Shown: piece by piece, positions 56,593-64,000 of the stretch | Numbering within the stretch: position 1 is the first letter of the stretch | Layout: each line of letters starts with the position of its first letter | NCBI GenBank assembly: GCA_018432315.1 | Contig: JAHDLB010000007.1 | Location: forward strand, 1 to 64,000 | Origin: Anaerolineae bacterium | Lineage (GTDB): Bacteria; Chloroflexota; Anaerolineae; Aggregatilineales; Aggregatilineaceae | Direction of reading: 5' to 3' | Length of the DNA: 64,000 nucleotides | Notes under the pieces: generated by a model | What the model was told of the DNA's origin: nothing | The model's input: the letters and a program-made list of their open reading frames with translations, nothing else | The model's database searches: none | Made by a program: the position numbers and the translations under genes

Positions 56593-56633
56593 CACGACCA
56601 GCGACAGACGAGCGACACGAGAAAGGCGTAACG

Positions 56634-57161
56634 ATGTACCAGACGAAAGCGGGCAGACTGCCCTTCCGGCGAATCGTGAAGAAGACGTGGCATGCCCAGG
56701 CGTTGGGCCTGTATATGCTCTTCGTGGGCGGCCATGCCGCGGAGCATGTGGTCCAGGTCGTCCAGGCGTTCGTGCTGGAATGGGCCCGAACCGAATCGGG
56801 CGGCATCCTGGGGCTGTGGTTCCCGGAGCTGATGCGGTCAGAGATACTGCACTTCAGCTACAACATGCTGCAACTGATCGGCCTCCTGCTGCTGTACGAC
56901 GGATTCTCGGGGCGCGCGCGGCGGTGGTGGCAGGTTGCGATCGTGCTCCAGGGGTGGCATTTCTTCGAGCACTTCCTGCTCCAGGCCCAATGGCTCACGA
57001 AGGTGTATCTCTTCGGCGCGGCCAAGCAGACCAGCATCGGCGAGCTGCTGGTGCCGCGCATCGAGCTGCACTTCATCTACGTGACGCTGGTCCTCATCCC
57101 GACCGTCGCGGCCCTGGTCGAGCATCTCCGCCGCGCGCCGGACGAGCAGCCCGCCGCGTGA
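56634..57161 (+). CDS. Four-helix membrane protein with two HxxEH motifs, unknown function
   Basis: 175 aa, about four membrane helices; not recognised as a named family. Two H-x-x-E-H motifs lie inside or at the ends of helices: H34-A-A-E37-H38 in VGGHAAEHVV and H109-F-F-E112-H113 in GWHFFEHFLL; H73 (EILHFSYN) and H146 (ELHFIY) add further His residues. The arrangement could bind two metal ions or a haem in the membrane, as in His-rich membrane oxygenases, but the classic desaturase boxes are absent. Start supported by GAGAAAGGCGTAACG before ATG. Same strand and 41 bp behind the BBE enzyme; probably one transcript. Ends before a strong hairpin. Confidence 0.7.
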   Translation: MYQTKAGRLPFRRIVKKTWHAQALGLYMLFVGGHAAEHVVQVVQAFVLEWARTESGGILGLWFPELMRSEILHFSYNMLQLIGLLLLYDGFSGRARRWWQVAIVLQGWHFFEHFLLQAQWLTKVYLFGAAKQTSIGELLVPRIELHFIYVTLVLIPTVAALVEHLRRAPDEQPAA

Positions 57162-57203
57162 ATCCACGCCAGCGAGGGGGGACCGTCCACCACCGGGCGG
57201 CGG

Positions 57204-57251
57204 CAAAAACACGACGAGGATCGTCACTGTGCAAGGCGATCCTCGTCGTGT
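57204..57251 (-). terminator. Strong bidirectional terminator
   Basis: Perfect 15-bp stem ACACGACGAGGATCG (57209-57223) with 57237-57251, 13-base loop. On the minus strand it is followed by TTTTTGCCG, 34 bp past the stop of the CoA-binding gene; it also lies behind the plus-strand membrane protein. Confidence 0.85.
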
Positions 57252-57284
57252 CATTCGTGCGCGGTGCGCGTTGCCCGGCGCGCC

Positions 57285-57758
57285 CTACATGCGCCGCGTC
57301 GCGCGCAGCACCCAGCGCATGCATTTGTGGAAGACGTCCGGCGTCAGGAACATCATCGGGCAGCCGATCGAAATGACGTTGACGCCGGCTTCGCGGCAGC
57401 GCTCGACGGCTGCCTGGGATACGCTGGACGGCATCAGGCCGTTGTTGTGCATCCAGACTCGTTTGATCCCCAGGCTCAACGCCTCGTCGACGATCTGCTC
57501 GGAGATGTCCGGGCTGTTCATGATGAACACCGCATCCACGCCATCGGGAATCGCGCCGAGATTTGGGTAGCACGGGTCGCCGTGGAGCGCCTCAGCGCTG
57601 GGATGTACCGGGAACACTTTGTAGCCATGATCGCGCATTTTCAGGTAGATCGCGCCGGCGCCGCTGTCTTTCGTGCGCGACAGGCCGCAGACCGCGATCC
57701 GCTTCTGGGCTAGAAAATCCTCGACCTGCTCCTTGTGCGTCTGAACCGTCGTAGCCAT
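57285..57758 (-). CDS. CoA-binding domain protein (YccU-like)
   Basis: 157 aa, cytoplasmic Rossmann-like CoA-binding protein. Signature RIAVCGLSRTKDSGAGAIYLKMRDHGYKV (nucleotide-binding loop), VFPVHPSAE, AVFIMNSPDISEQIVDEAL, KRVWMHNNG and the end VNVISIGCPMMF. Family members resemble the CoA-binding half of succinyl-CoA synthetase but have no catalytic domain; function unknown. Start at ATG 57758 follows GCGAGGCAAACG; upstream codons to 57818 are charged and lack a site. Transcribed alone, ended by the hairpin at 57209-57251. Confidence 0.9.
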   Translation of the reverse strand: MATTVQTHKEQVEDFLAQKRIAVCGLSRTKDSGAGAIYLKMRDHGYKVFPVHPSAEALHGDPCYPNLGAIPDGVDAVFIMNSPDISEQIVDEALSLGIKRVWMHNNGLMPSSVSQAAVERCREAGVNVISIGCPMMFLTPDVFHKCMRWVLRATRRM

Positions 57759-58085
57759 CGTTTGCCTCGCTTTGCTTTTGCTCATCGTGAGATTCGAGCA
57801 TAAACTCTTCAATGGCATTTGATGCAGTACTGAATCTCACGGTCCGGCTGGAAATAAATCACTCATTCTGCAACGGTCCGGCCCTTGCAGACGTAATCAT
57901 TAGCGCCAGTCGAGACACATTGCCTCGTTCCCTTCGACGCAGCCCAACAGCCCGGCCACCATCATCGCAGCCCGCATCGCCAGGCGAACAGCCGCAAGCG
58001 TGGCGGCGGTGGCCGGACCAACACCATCTCCACCGGGACGACAACCAACCGGGGCGGCGCAAGCCCCCTACCAGGGAGGTCAACC
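57759..58085. other. Divergent intergenic region, no gene seen
   Basis: 327 bp between the CoA-binding gene (minus) and the flavodoxin-like gene (plus). A 10-bp direct repeat ACGGTCCGGC occurs at 57839-57848 and 57873-57882 within AT-richer DNA. Toward the plus-strand gene, GGGAGG before ATG 58086 is the ribosome site. No further element recognised. Confidence 0.4.
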
Positions 58086-58520
58086 ATGAACGTACTCGTG
58101 CTATACCAGAGCCGCGGCGGCCACACGCGCGACGCCGCCGAAGCGATCGCCCAGGCCGCGCGCAGCCTGGGCCATGAAACCGCCGTCCGGTCGGTCATCC
58201 AGGTTAGCGCCGCGGACGTCGAGCAAGCGGATGTGCTGTTCGTCGGCACGTGGGTCCAGGGGTTCATCCTGTTTGGCGTCAAACCCGCCGGGGCGGATTT
58301 GTGGGTGCCGTCGCTCCCGCCGCTGGAGGGTAAGGCCGTTGGCGTCTTCTGCACGTATGCCTTCAGCCCACGCGGCAGCCTGCGCGCGCTGAGCGCCATG
58401 CTCCGGGCGCGGGGCGCCACGGTCCTGGGCGAAAAAGCGTTTCACCGCCGCCGTCCGCGCCACGGGACCGAGTCATTCGCCCGGCAGATTCTGCAACAGG
58501 CCGAACGCACGCCGCGCTGA
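58086..58520 (+). CDS. Flavodoxin-like protein
   Basis: 144 aa. FMN-phosphate loop region VLVLYQSRGGHTRDAAEAIAQ (consensus (S/T)xxGxT), VLFVGTWVQGFILFG, VGVFCTYAFSPRG. Flavodoxin-fold proteins carry one FMN and pass electrons or reduce quinones; this one may be a flavodoxin or a WrbA/NADPH-reductase relative. C-terminus is basic (FHRRRPRHGT), unusual for an acidic electron carrier. Start follows GGGAGGTCAACC. Single gene, ended by an imperfect hairpin at 58545-58575. Confidence 0.87.
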   Translation: MNVLVLYQSRGGHTRDAAEAIAQAARSLGHETAVRSVIQVSAADVEQADVLFVGTWVQGFILFGVKPAGADLWVPSLPPLEGKAVGVFCTYAFSPRGSLRALSAMLRARGATVLGEKAFHRRRPRHGTESFARQILQQAERTPR

Positions 58521-58544
58521 GGAGTCCCTCCCCGGCGCACAGCA

Positions 58545-58575
58545 AGGGACCGGCGCCGCCGCTGGCCCGGTCCCT
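58545..58575. terminator. Weak hairpin between convergent genes
   Basis: AGGGACCG (58545-58552) pairs with CGGTCCCT (58568-58575), GC-rich 15-base loop, between the ends of the flavodoxin-like gene and the VOC gene. No T-run, so it is only a tentative terminator. Confidence 0.4.
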
Positions 58576-58621
58576 GTCTGGTAACTGTTATGGTCTACGG
58601 CGCGCGCCGCGCGAGAGCGGG

Positions 58622-58990
58622 TTACCGGTTGAAACGGTACGCCGACAGATAGCGCCCCTCCGGGTCCTTAGCCAGGAAATAGCGTCCCGGCGCGATGTCC
58701 ATCGGCTCGTTTACCAGCTCGACGCCCAGATCTTTCCAGCGCTGCCACGTCTCGTCGATGTCGTCGACTTCGAAGCTCAGCTCCATCGTGCCGGGCTGTT
58801 CTTCGCGCCCCGGTGGCAGGCGCGACGCCGCGCTGTCCTGCAGGCCGATCATGGCGCCGCCGCCCGATCGGAGCGTGACGAATGCCGGCCCGGAAAGCGC
58901 CTCCACCACGGTCAGCCCCAGCACATCCGTGTAGAATGCCTTCACCTTGTCCATGTCGCGCACGTATAGAATGACGAAATTGAGGTTCAC
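58622..58990 (-). CDS. VOC family protein (glyoxalase-like)
   Basis: 122 aa, cytoplasmic single VOC module: NFVILYVRDMDKVKAFYTDVLGLTVVE, then FVTLRSGGGAMIGL, MELSFEVDDIDETWQRWKDLGVEL and DPEGRYLSAYRF. Metal ligands of the fold would be chosen among E/H residues; the usual first His is absent (V at LNFVILYV), so a glyoxalase I activity is not implied. Start is GTG 58990, eight bases after AAGGAG; ATG 59011 lacks a site. It follows the WYL regulator by 69 bp on the same strand and may be its target, which is inference. Confidence 0.85.
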   Translation of the reverse strand: MNLNFVILYVRDMDKVKAFYTDVLGLTVVEALSGPAFVTLRSGGGAMIGLQDSAASRLPPGREEQPGTMELSFEVDDIDETWQRWKDLGVELVNEPMDIAPGRYFLAKDPEGRYLSAYRFNR

Positions 58991-59059
58991 TGTCTGCTCT
59001 CCTTGTTGCACGGTTGCGATGTGATTCTCAGTGTAGGCGAGCCGAGTGACAGCGTTATG

Positions 59060-60004
59060 TCAGCAGCGTTTTTGCCCGGTGGCGTGGTTTTTCAGAATGC
59101 CTTCGGCTTCGCGCGCCAGCATCTCGCGCAGCGACTCCGGCTCCAACACGTGCACGTGCGATCCCCAGCCCAGGAGCCAGTTCACGATCTCGTCGAGCTG
59201 CCGGACGGCAAACGTCACGAGCAGGCCCTCGGCGTGCTCCTCCTGCGCCACCTGGAAGAACGATGGCGCTTCGCGCACCCAGCGCGCGATCTCGTGGTCG
59301 AACAGGGCGCGCACGATGATCGTCCGGTCCTGCCGGTCGTCGCGCAGCATCTCGAAGTCCGGCGGGCGGGTGAATTCGCGGTCCAGCACGGCGACGTCCT
59401 CCATGCGATCCAGCCGGAAATGCCGCCGGTCGCGCCGCAGATGGCAGTACGCGATCAGTATCCACCGGTTCCCGACGTGCAGCAGGGCATAGGGGTCGGC
59501 TTCCCGCCGAGTCGGCTCGCCGCCGTGCGAGCGCGCATGGTAGCGAAAGCGCACCATCCGGCGCTGGATGATCGCCCGCCGCAATTGCTGGAGCGTCTCC
59601 GGCGCGAACGGTCCGTTGACCGCGATGAACTGGATGCTGCCCTGCAGGTATTCGACCTCGCGGCGCAGGTGTTCGGGCAGCACGGCGACGATCTTGTGAC
59701 TGGCCGACTGCGCCGCGCCGCGATACTGGGCGTCGAAGTTCTGCGCGACGAAATCGGCGCCCAGCAGCAGCATGATCGCCTCGTCGGTGCTGAAGGTCAG
59801 CGGCGGCAGGAAGTAGCCCTCGACCAGCGAGTAGCCCCGGCCCGGAATGGACACGATCGGCACGCCGGACTCGTCCAGCGCCAGCATGTCGCGGTAGATG
59901 GTGCGCTTGCTGACCTCGAAGGTGGCCGCCAGATCTTCGGCGCGCACCCACTTCCTGGCCTGCAGCTCGAGCACGATGGCGAGCAGTCTATCGGTGCGAT
60001 TCAT
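59060..60004 (-). CDS. YafY/WYL-domain transcriptional regulator
   Basis: 314 aa. N-terminal HTH_11: NRTDRLLAIVLELQARKWVR, TIYRDMLALDESGVPI; then a WYL domain with VRFRYHARSHGG, EADPYALLHVGNRWILIAYCHLRRDRRHFRLDRM and the C-terminal WCX-like part. WYL regulators sense nucleic acids or small ligands. Start at ATG 60004, supported by GGAGGGAGACGCT; the frame continues upstream to 60067 across the Fnr-type box, so that extension is rejected. The intergenic DNA to the plus-strand gene at 60128 carries the Fnr-type box, so both genes could be affected by it. Confidence 0.92.
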   Translation of the reverse strand: MNRTDRLLAIVLELQARKWVRAEDLAATFEVSKRTIYRDMLALDESGVPIVSIPGRGYSLVEGYFLPPLTFSTDEAIMLLLGADFVAQNFDAQYRGAAQSASHKIVAVLPEHLRREVEYLQGSIQFIAVNGPFAPETLQQLRRAIIQRRMVRFRYHARSHGGEPTRREADPYALLHVGNRWILIAYCHLRRDRRHFRLDRMEDVAVLDREFTRPPDFEMLRDDRQDRTIIVRALFDHEIARWVREAPSFFQVAQEEHAEGLLVTFAVRQLDEIVNWLLGWGSHVHVLEPESLREMLAREAEGILKNHATGQKRC

Positions 60005-60053
60005 AGCGTCTCCCTCCGCGATTCGCCGGACGAGCGACTCCACCACGCGCGAA

Positions 60054-60095
60054 TTGACCTGAATCAAGTCCCTCGCCGCGCCGGGCGGTTAGGAT
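60054..60095 (+). promoter_or_regulatory. Fnr/Crp-type box plus -10 element before the tandem membrane genes
   Basis: TTGACCTGAATCAAGTCC starts at 60054. TAGGAT (60090-60095) lies 22 bp past the core ATCAA, predicting a start near 60102 and placing the box centre at -41.5. The box differs by one base from that at 2960 and has identical spacing to its -10. Likely controlled by the Crp/Fnr protein at 3081. Confidence 0.75.
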
Positions 60096-60127
60096 ACAGG
60101 CAGATTTAGCGCAAGGAACGATACATT

Positions 60128-60547
60128 ATGCCACGTCTTGCCCGTTGGTTCATCAAAGCTGGCCTGCTCTACTTCGTGATCGCGCTGGCAACCGGCGTTT
60201 TATACCAGGCCCGCACCGAGATCGATCTCCCCACCTGGGTGAGCACCTTGAATCCGATCTACGTCCACCTGCTGGCAGTGGGCTGGATCACCCAGCTCAT
60301 CATCGGGGTCGCGTATTGGATGTTTCCCAAGTTCACCAAAGAACAGCCGCGCGGCAGCGAGACGCTCGGCTGGGCCACGTTCGCCCTGTTGAACGCCGGG
60401 TTGGTCCTGCGCATCATCAGCGAGCCGCGCGTCACCATGCGCGCCGACCCCGATCTCGGGTGGCTGCTGGCCGCGTCCGCCGTCCTGCAAACCGCCGCCG
60501 GTTGGCTGTTCGTGATCAACACCTGGTCGCGCGTCAAGGAGCGGTAG
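60128..60547 (+). CDS. Small four-helix membrane protein, respiratory-subunit-like (copy 1)
   Basis: 139 aa, four predicted helices. Not assigned to a named family. The segment YVHLLAVGWITQLIIGVAYWMFPK (in short HLLAVGW, QLIIGVAYWMFP, H47) resembles helix pairs of cbb3-type oxidase or NO-reductase large subunits, which carry haem-ligand histidines in such surroundings; only one His is present here. It shares its layout with the next gene: MPRL, GW-x-x-QL-x-x-GVA-(Y/F)W-(M/I)-x-P. Preceded by GCAAGGAACGATACATT and a Fnr-type promoter. The second gene follows after 3 bp, so they are one operon. Confidence 0.78.
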   Translation: MPRLARWFIKAGLLYFVIALATGVLYQARTEIDLPTWVSTLNPIYVHLLAVGWITQLIIGVAYWMFPKFTKEQPRGSETLGWATFALLNAGLVLRIISEPRVTMRADPDLGWLLAASAVLQTAAGWLFVINTWSRVKER

Positions 60548-60550
60548 CCC

Positions 60551-60958
60551 ATGCCACGCCTGAGCATCTGGATGATTCGCGCCTCGCTGTTGTATTTCGG
60601 CTTCGGGTTCACGTTCGGCGGGCTGATGCTGTATAACAAGGGCATCCCGGTCGATCCGTCCGCCTGGAGGCTGCTGCCGGTTCACATCGAGTTCGTGCTG
60701 GTCGGCTGGACGGTGCAGCTCGCGATGGGGGTCGCCTTCTGGATCATGCCCCGGCTCCGTCGCGAAGACCGGTACGGCAACGTCCGCGCCGCCTGGATCG
60801 CGTTCGCGCTGCTGAACGGGGGCGTCCTCGCCGTGACCGCCGGGGCGTGGTTCGACGATCTCGCGCCGCTGGTTCTGGTGGGGCGCGGCGCGGAGCTGGC
60901 GGGGGTCGTCGCCTTCGCGATCCACATCTGGCCGCGCGTCAAAGCGTTCGGGGGCTAA
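60551..60958 (+). CDS. Small four-helix membrane protein, paralogue of the preceding gene (copy 2)
   Basis: 135 aa, four helices. Same order of features as copy 1: MPRLSIWMIRASLLYF, H45 in LLPVHIEFVL, then VGWTVQLAMGVAFWIMPRLR, and a late polar turn with RAAWIAFALLNGG. Overall identity is moderate but every landmark aligns. The AAGGAG inside the end of copy 1 gives its ribosome site, so translation is coupled. Likely forms a hetero-oligomer with copy 1 in the membrane, perhaps binding haem or quinone; unproven. Confidence 0.78.
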   Translation: MPRLSIWMIRASLLYFGFGFTFGGLMLYNKGIPVDPSAWRLLPVHIEFVLVGWTVQLAMGVAFWIMPRLRREDRYGNVRAAWIAFALLNGGVLAVTAGAWFDDLAPLVLVGRGAELAGVVAFAIHIWPRVKAFGG

Positions 60959-61066
60959 CCGGGACGTCGCGCAACGTGGCGAGCCGCGAGCCACCCGCCG
61001 CGCAGCCCGGTCTGTTGGGCGGCGGCAGATGGCTCGTTCAAACTCATTCCGGCGCGGCTTGCGCGC

Positions 61067-61489
61067 TCAGCCGGTGCGGTCAGGCGCAGGGACCGCGCCA
61101 AGCTGCTGAAGCACGCCCAGCATGTCCGCGGCGGTCCATCCCTCGATGACCTTGCCGTTGGCAATGCGGCCCATCGTGATTCCCGACGTGGTGACCCGCT
61201 TGCCGGTGCTGGGAACGCCCAGGAACTCCCCGCGATGCGTGCCCTCGGCGGTCCAGATCATCGCGACCTTGTCCTCCTCGGCGAGCACGTCTTCGATCGA
61301 GAAGTGCATATCGGGGAACGCCTGGTGAAGCCCGGCGAAAAACTGCTTATACCCTTCGGGCCCGCGAATTTCCTCCAGGGAATGGCCGACGAAATCACGA
61401 GCGACATGCTCATCGACCGCGGCGTAATTCTGGTTGTTCCAGACTTCTTCGACGATGCGGCGTGCGATCAATTTGTTTTGGTTAGACAT
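61067..61489 (-). CDS. SnoaL-like / ester cyclase family protein
   Basis: 140 aa, cytoplasmic, cone-shaped alpha+beta fold of the SnoaL/NTF2 type: NKLIARRIVEEVWNNQNYAAVDEHVARDFVGH, GPEGYKQFFAGLHQAFPDMHFSIEDVLAEEDKV, and the strand pair with GKVIEGWTAADMLGVLQQLG. SnoaL relatives cyclise polyketides, but many bacterial members have no known reaction. Start at ATG 61489 after GGGAGGAAACC; the upstream open frame to 61561 lacks a site. Independent gene between the tandem membrane operon and the LuxR-type gene. Confidence 0.88.
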   Translation of the reverse strand: MSNQNKLIARRIVEEVWNNQNYAAVDEHVARDFVGHSLEEIRGPEGYKQFFAGLHQAFPDMHFSIEDVLAEEDKVAMIWTAEGTHRGEFLGVPSTGKRVTTSGITMGRIANGKVIEGWTAADMLGVLQQLGAVPAPDRTG

Positions 61490-61608
61490 GGTTTCCTCCC
61501 AACATCTCAATAAACGGTTGCGATCAGAATAAGGGGCTGCGGAGGAATTTTCATGCCCCAAAAGAGGTACGCGAGCGGGGTATTTTTCTGGGCCCAGGGA
61601 AAAGAGCG

Positions 61609-64000
61609 CTAGTCGAGCAGGTTCAACTCGCGCGCGCGGGCAACGGCTTCCGTACGGTTACCGGCGCCCAGTTTGCCCAGGATGTTGCTGGCGTGCTTCT
61701 TCGCCGTTTCGGGCGAGATGACCAGCGCCTCGCCGATCTCGCGATTTGTCAGGCCGGCAGCGATCAGTTGCAGGATTTCCTGCTCCCGCCCGGTTAGCGG
61801 TTCCGGCAGCGCTGCTCCGGCAGAGCCGGGGAACGCCAGACCGGGCGGGAACGACGCGAGCAGGTTTTCGGCATAGGGCGCCAACACGCCGCGCGCATGG
61901 GCTTCCTGCAGCAAGCGCGCCATCGGCAGGCCCAGGTCGGCGAACAGGCGCACGTATCCGTGTGGCTCGGCCAGCCGCAAGGCACGTTCAAGGGCGATCA
62001 AGCTCGCGGCGCGCTCGCCGCGCTGCCACTGCGCGAGCGCCTGAATCGCCAGCACCTCAATGACGATCCCCAGCCGGTCCTCGCCTTCCGCCGCCTGAAG
62101 CAGGCGTTCGAGCAGCGCCAGAGCGCGCCCGGTCGCAGACTGATCCCCTATCACCACCCACACGCGCGCTACCGCCAGTTGCGCGGCGTCACTGTCGGCC
62201 CGTTCCTCGAGGGCGGCTTCGCGCAGCATCTGGTCGACCCAGGTAACGGCAGCGCGGAGCCTGTCCTGGGCCAGCCAAAGCTCGAGCTGCAGCCGCTCGA
62301 AGCGGCTGATCCAGTGGGCAAACTGGGTCTGTTCCACCAGCGGACGGGCTCGCTCCAGGTAATCCTCGGCGCCGCTAACGTCGCCTTCCGCGAGCCTGGC
62401 CCGCCCCGCGATCAGGTATCCGGCAATCATCGATCGCACGTCGCCGCCCAGCTCGGCGCGTTCCAGCCCGCGCGACAAGTGATCCCAGGTCCCGGAAAGG
62501 TCGTCCCATTCATACAGCAGCTCGCTCATGCGAATGTACACCCAGCCGGTCAGCGGGAGGGGATAGCGGCCCCAATTCTCCCGCGCCTGGATAGCCGCCA
62601 GCGCCTGTTGCCAGTACCCGGCAGCATCCCGCAGGTGGCCTTGTTGCAGGCTGAGGTCGGCGAGCGCGCCGTACACATGCACGGCCAGGACGCGAAAAGC
62701 CGGGGCGTGAGTGTAATTCAACAGCTTCCGATAGGACTCCTGCGCTTGTTGCCAGTGACCGTTGCGACGGTACGTGTCGCCGAGCGCGCCGTAAATCCCC
62801 GCCAGAAAATCCAGGTCACTTTCCGGCAGCTCGCGCAGCGCCCGATCAGCCAGATGCTCCGCCCGCGCCAGGTCGTTCTCGAAGCAGGCGATGTTGCAGC
62901 GCAGCGCAGTCGCCCGCGCCCGGTGAAGCGCCTCGTCATCCCCGCGGGCGTGCGCCAACCGCTCGACCTCGTCCAGCCAGCGAGCGGAGGCGTCGAATTG
63001 GCCGGTCACGAGCAGCACACCCGCCTGCGCCAACCCGATCGTCGGATGGGACGACAACCACGCGTCGGGCAGCGATCCCAGCCAGCGCTGCACCACGCGG
63101 ATCTCGCCGCCCAACAACCGGGAGGTCACGTAGCGCTCCAGAATGCGCCCGACAAGCTCCACGTCGTCCCCTTCAACCGCATGCTGGAAGGCGCGGTCCG
63201 GCAGGTCGTGGGCCAGGCACCAGCGCGCCGCGCGCCGGTGAAGGTGGACAATGTCGCCGGGATGGCGCTGTCTCAGGCATTCGAACAGAAAATCGCGAAA
63301 CAGGCGATGGAAACGGAACCATTCCCGGCTCGCGTCCAACGGGACCAGGAACAGGTTCTTGCGCTCGATGGCTTCCAGCACCGCCTGTCCATCCTCCCGA
63401 CCGGTGACGGCATTGCACAACGGCCCGCAGAGTCGATCCAGCACGCTGACTCGAAGCATGAACTGCTGCATCTCGTCCGGCAGAGGCGCGAGCACATCCT
63501 CGCTCAGGTAGTCGGCGATGAACCGGTATTTCCCGGTGACGGCCCGCCTGCCTGTTTCCGCCGGGCGGCGCAGGCTCAACGCGGCTAGCTGGAGCCCGGC
63601 GATCCAGCCCTCGACCTGAGTTTGCAGGGCCATCACATCGTCGTGAGAAAGGTCCAGCTCGGCCACGCTGCCAAAGAAACCGACCGTTTCTTCGGGCAAA
63701 AACCGCAGATCCTCGGCCCGCAGCTCGAGGAGTTCTCCGCGCGCCCGGTAGCGGGCAATGGGCAGAGGCGGCTCCTCGCGCCCGGCCAGCACGAAATGGA
63801 GCGACGGCGGCAGATGGTCCAGCAGGAAAGTCAGCGCCCGGTGGATCGATGCATCGTCGATCAGGTGACAATCGTCGAGGACGAGCACCACGGGGCCGGG
63901 CATGTCGCTGGCCAGGTTGACGACCGCCGGCAGGACCGCTTCGACGTCCGGCATCATAGCGCCGAGCAGCAGTCCCGGCGGGCTCTCCATGACGCCCGGC
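61609..64000 (-). CDS. MalT-like ATPase-TPR-LuxR regulator, 5' end cut by the window edge
   Basis: The frame is open to the window end (residues PGV precede the first visible ATG at 63990), so the N-terminus with the P-loop lies outside. Visible, from the start: Walker B VVLVLDDCHLID, LAGREEPPLPIARYRARGELLEL (signature of MalT-like STAND ATPases), VEGWIAGLQLAALSL, then TPR helices (LSSHPTIGLAQAGVLL, AEHLADRALRELPE and more) and a C-terminal LuxR helix-turn-helix LTGREQEILQLIAAGLTNRE with TAKKHASNILGKLGAGNRTEA. About 797 codons seen; family members are usually 850-950. Third regulator of this class in the window. Responds presumably to a small ligand in the TPR part. Confidence 0.9.
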   Translation of the reverse strand, partial: PGVMESPPGLLLGAMMPDVEAVLPAVVNLASDMPGPVVLVLDDCHLIDDASIHRALTFLLDHLPPSLHFVLAGREEPPLPIARYRARGELLELRAEDLRFLPEETVGFFGSVAELDLSHDDVMALQTQVEGWIAGLQLAALSLRRPAETGRRAVTGKYRFIADYLSEDVLAPLPDEMQQFMLRVSVLDRLCGPLCNAVTGREDGQAVLEAIERKNLFLVPLDASREWFRFHRLFRDFLFECLRQRHPGDIVHLHRRAARWCLAHDLPDRAFQHAVEGDDVELVGRILERYVTSRLLGGEIRVVQRWLGSLPDAWLSSHPTIGLAQAGVLLVTGQFDASARWLDEVERLAHARGDDEALHRARATALRCNIACFENDLARAEHLADRALRELPESDLDFLAGIYGALGDTYRRNGHWQQAQESYRKLLNYTHAPAFRVLAVHVYGALADLSLQQGHLRDAAGYWQQALAAIQARENWGRYPLPLTGWVYIRMSELLYEWDDLSGTWDHLSRGLERAELGGDVRSMIAGYLIAGRARLAEGDVSGAEDYLERARPLVEQTQFAHWISRFERLQLELWLAQDRLRAAVTWVDQMLREAALEERADSDAAQLAVARVWVVIGDQSATGRALALLERLLQAAEGEDRLGIVIEVLAIQALAQWQRGERAASLIALERALRLAEPHGYVRLFADLGLPMARLLQEAHARGVLAPYAENLLASFPPGLAFPGSAGAALPEPLTGREQEILQLIAAGLTNREIGEALVISPETAKKHASNILGKLGAGNRTEAVARARELNLLD

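Overview
The window is high-GC DNA from a free-living heterotrophic bacterium. The gene families fit a member of the Chloroflexota (Anaerolineae-like): several large ATPase-TPR-LuxR regulators, sugar ABC importers without their own ATPase, secreted beta-propeller proteins, and small membrane proteins resembling pieces of respiratory enzymes. This assignment is an inference from gene content; no rRNA or ribosomal protein gene is present. I see no tRNA, rRNA, CRISPR array, transposase or phage gene.

Layout. 1-6.2 kb: a cut Gfo/Idh/MocA dehydrogenase, a thioredoxin-VKOR disulfide protein, a Crp/Fnr regulator, and a metal-binding HMA protein followed by a P1B-type ATPase. 6.3-11.4 kb: a protein with an ADP-ribosyltransferase-like core and a very large secreted repeat protein. 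11.6-20.8 kb: an amidohydrolase, an epimerase-like protein, a secreted beta-propeller protein, an aspartase fused to a cyclic-nucleotide-binding domain, and an NmrA-like reductase. 20.9-25.7 kb: a MerR regulator with a DUF1772 membrane protein, a LuxR-type ATPase regulator and a GNAT acetyltransferase. 25.8-31.8 kb: the first sugar ABC importer (LacI, binding protein, two permeases, FAD oxidoreductase). 32-39.8 kb: a DUF4405 haem-type membrane protein and partner, a double VOC protein, a second beta-propeller protein, a beta-lactamase-fold hydrolase, and a PadR pair. 39.9-49.2 kb: a uronide-polysaccharide locus (LacI, binding protein, two permeases, beta-glucuronidase, GH88 unsaturated glucuronyl hydrolase, heparinase II/III-like lyase), all on the minus strand. 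49.4-64 kb: an L,D-transpeptidase, an SDR, two further ATPase-LuxR regulators (one cut by the window edge), a barrel protein beside a BBE-type flavoenzyme, a histidine-rich membrane protein, a CoA-binding protein, a flavodoxin-like protein, a WYL regulator with a VOC protein, and two tandem respiratory-type membrane proteins.

Regulation is unusually readable. (1) Two almost identical Fnr-type boxes, TTGACCTG(T/A)ATCAAGTCC, lie 57 kb apart: one before the Crp/Fnr gene, one before the tandem membrane proteins. Each sits 22 bp upstream of a -10 element, the spacing of a class II activator site. (2) Two promoters with 19-bp spacers and a shared CCGTTACGnnAACC element precede the MerR operon and the NmrA-like gene, defining a small MerR regulon. 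(3) A perfect 28-bp palindrome of LacI/GntR type precedes the uronide-locus repressor. (4) A consensus promoter with nested dyads precedes the PadR gene.

The uronide locus is the clearest working system: import of glucuronide-type oligosaccharides, then lyase, unsaturated-uronyl hydrolase and glucuronidase steps, under one LacI regulator. The most unusual single proteins are the ART-like protein at 6.3-7.8 kb and the cNMP-aspartase fusion at 18-19.8 kb.
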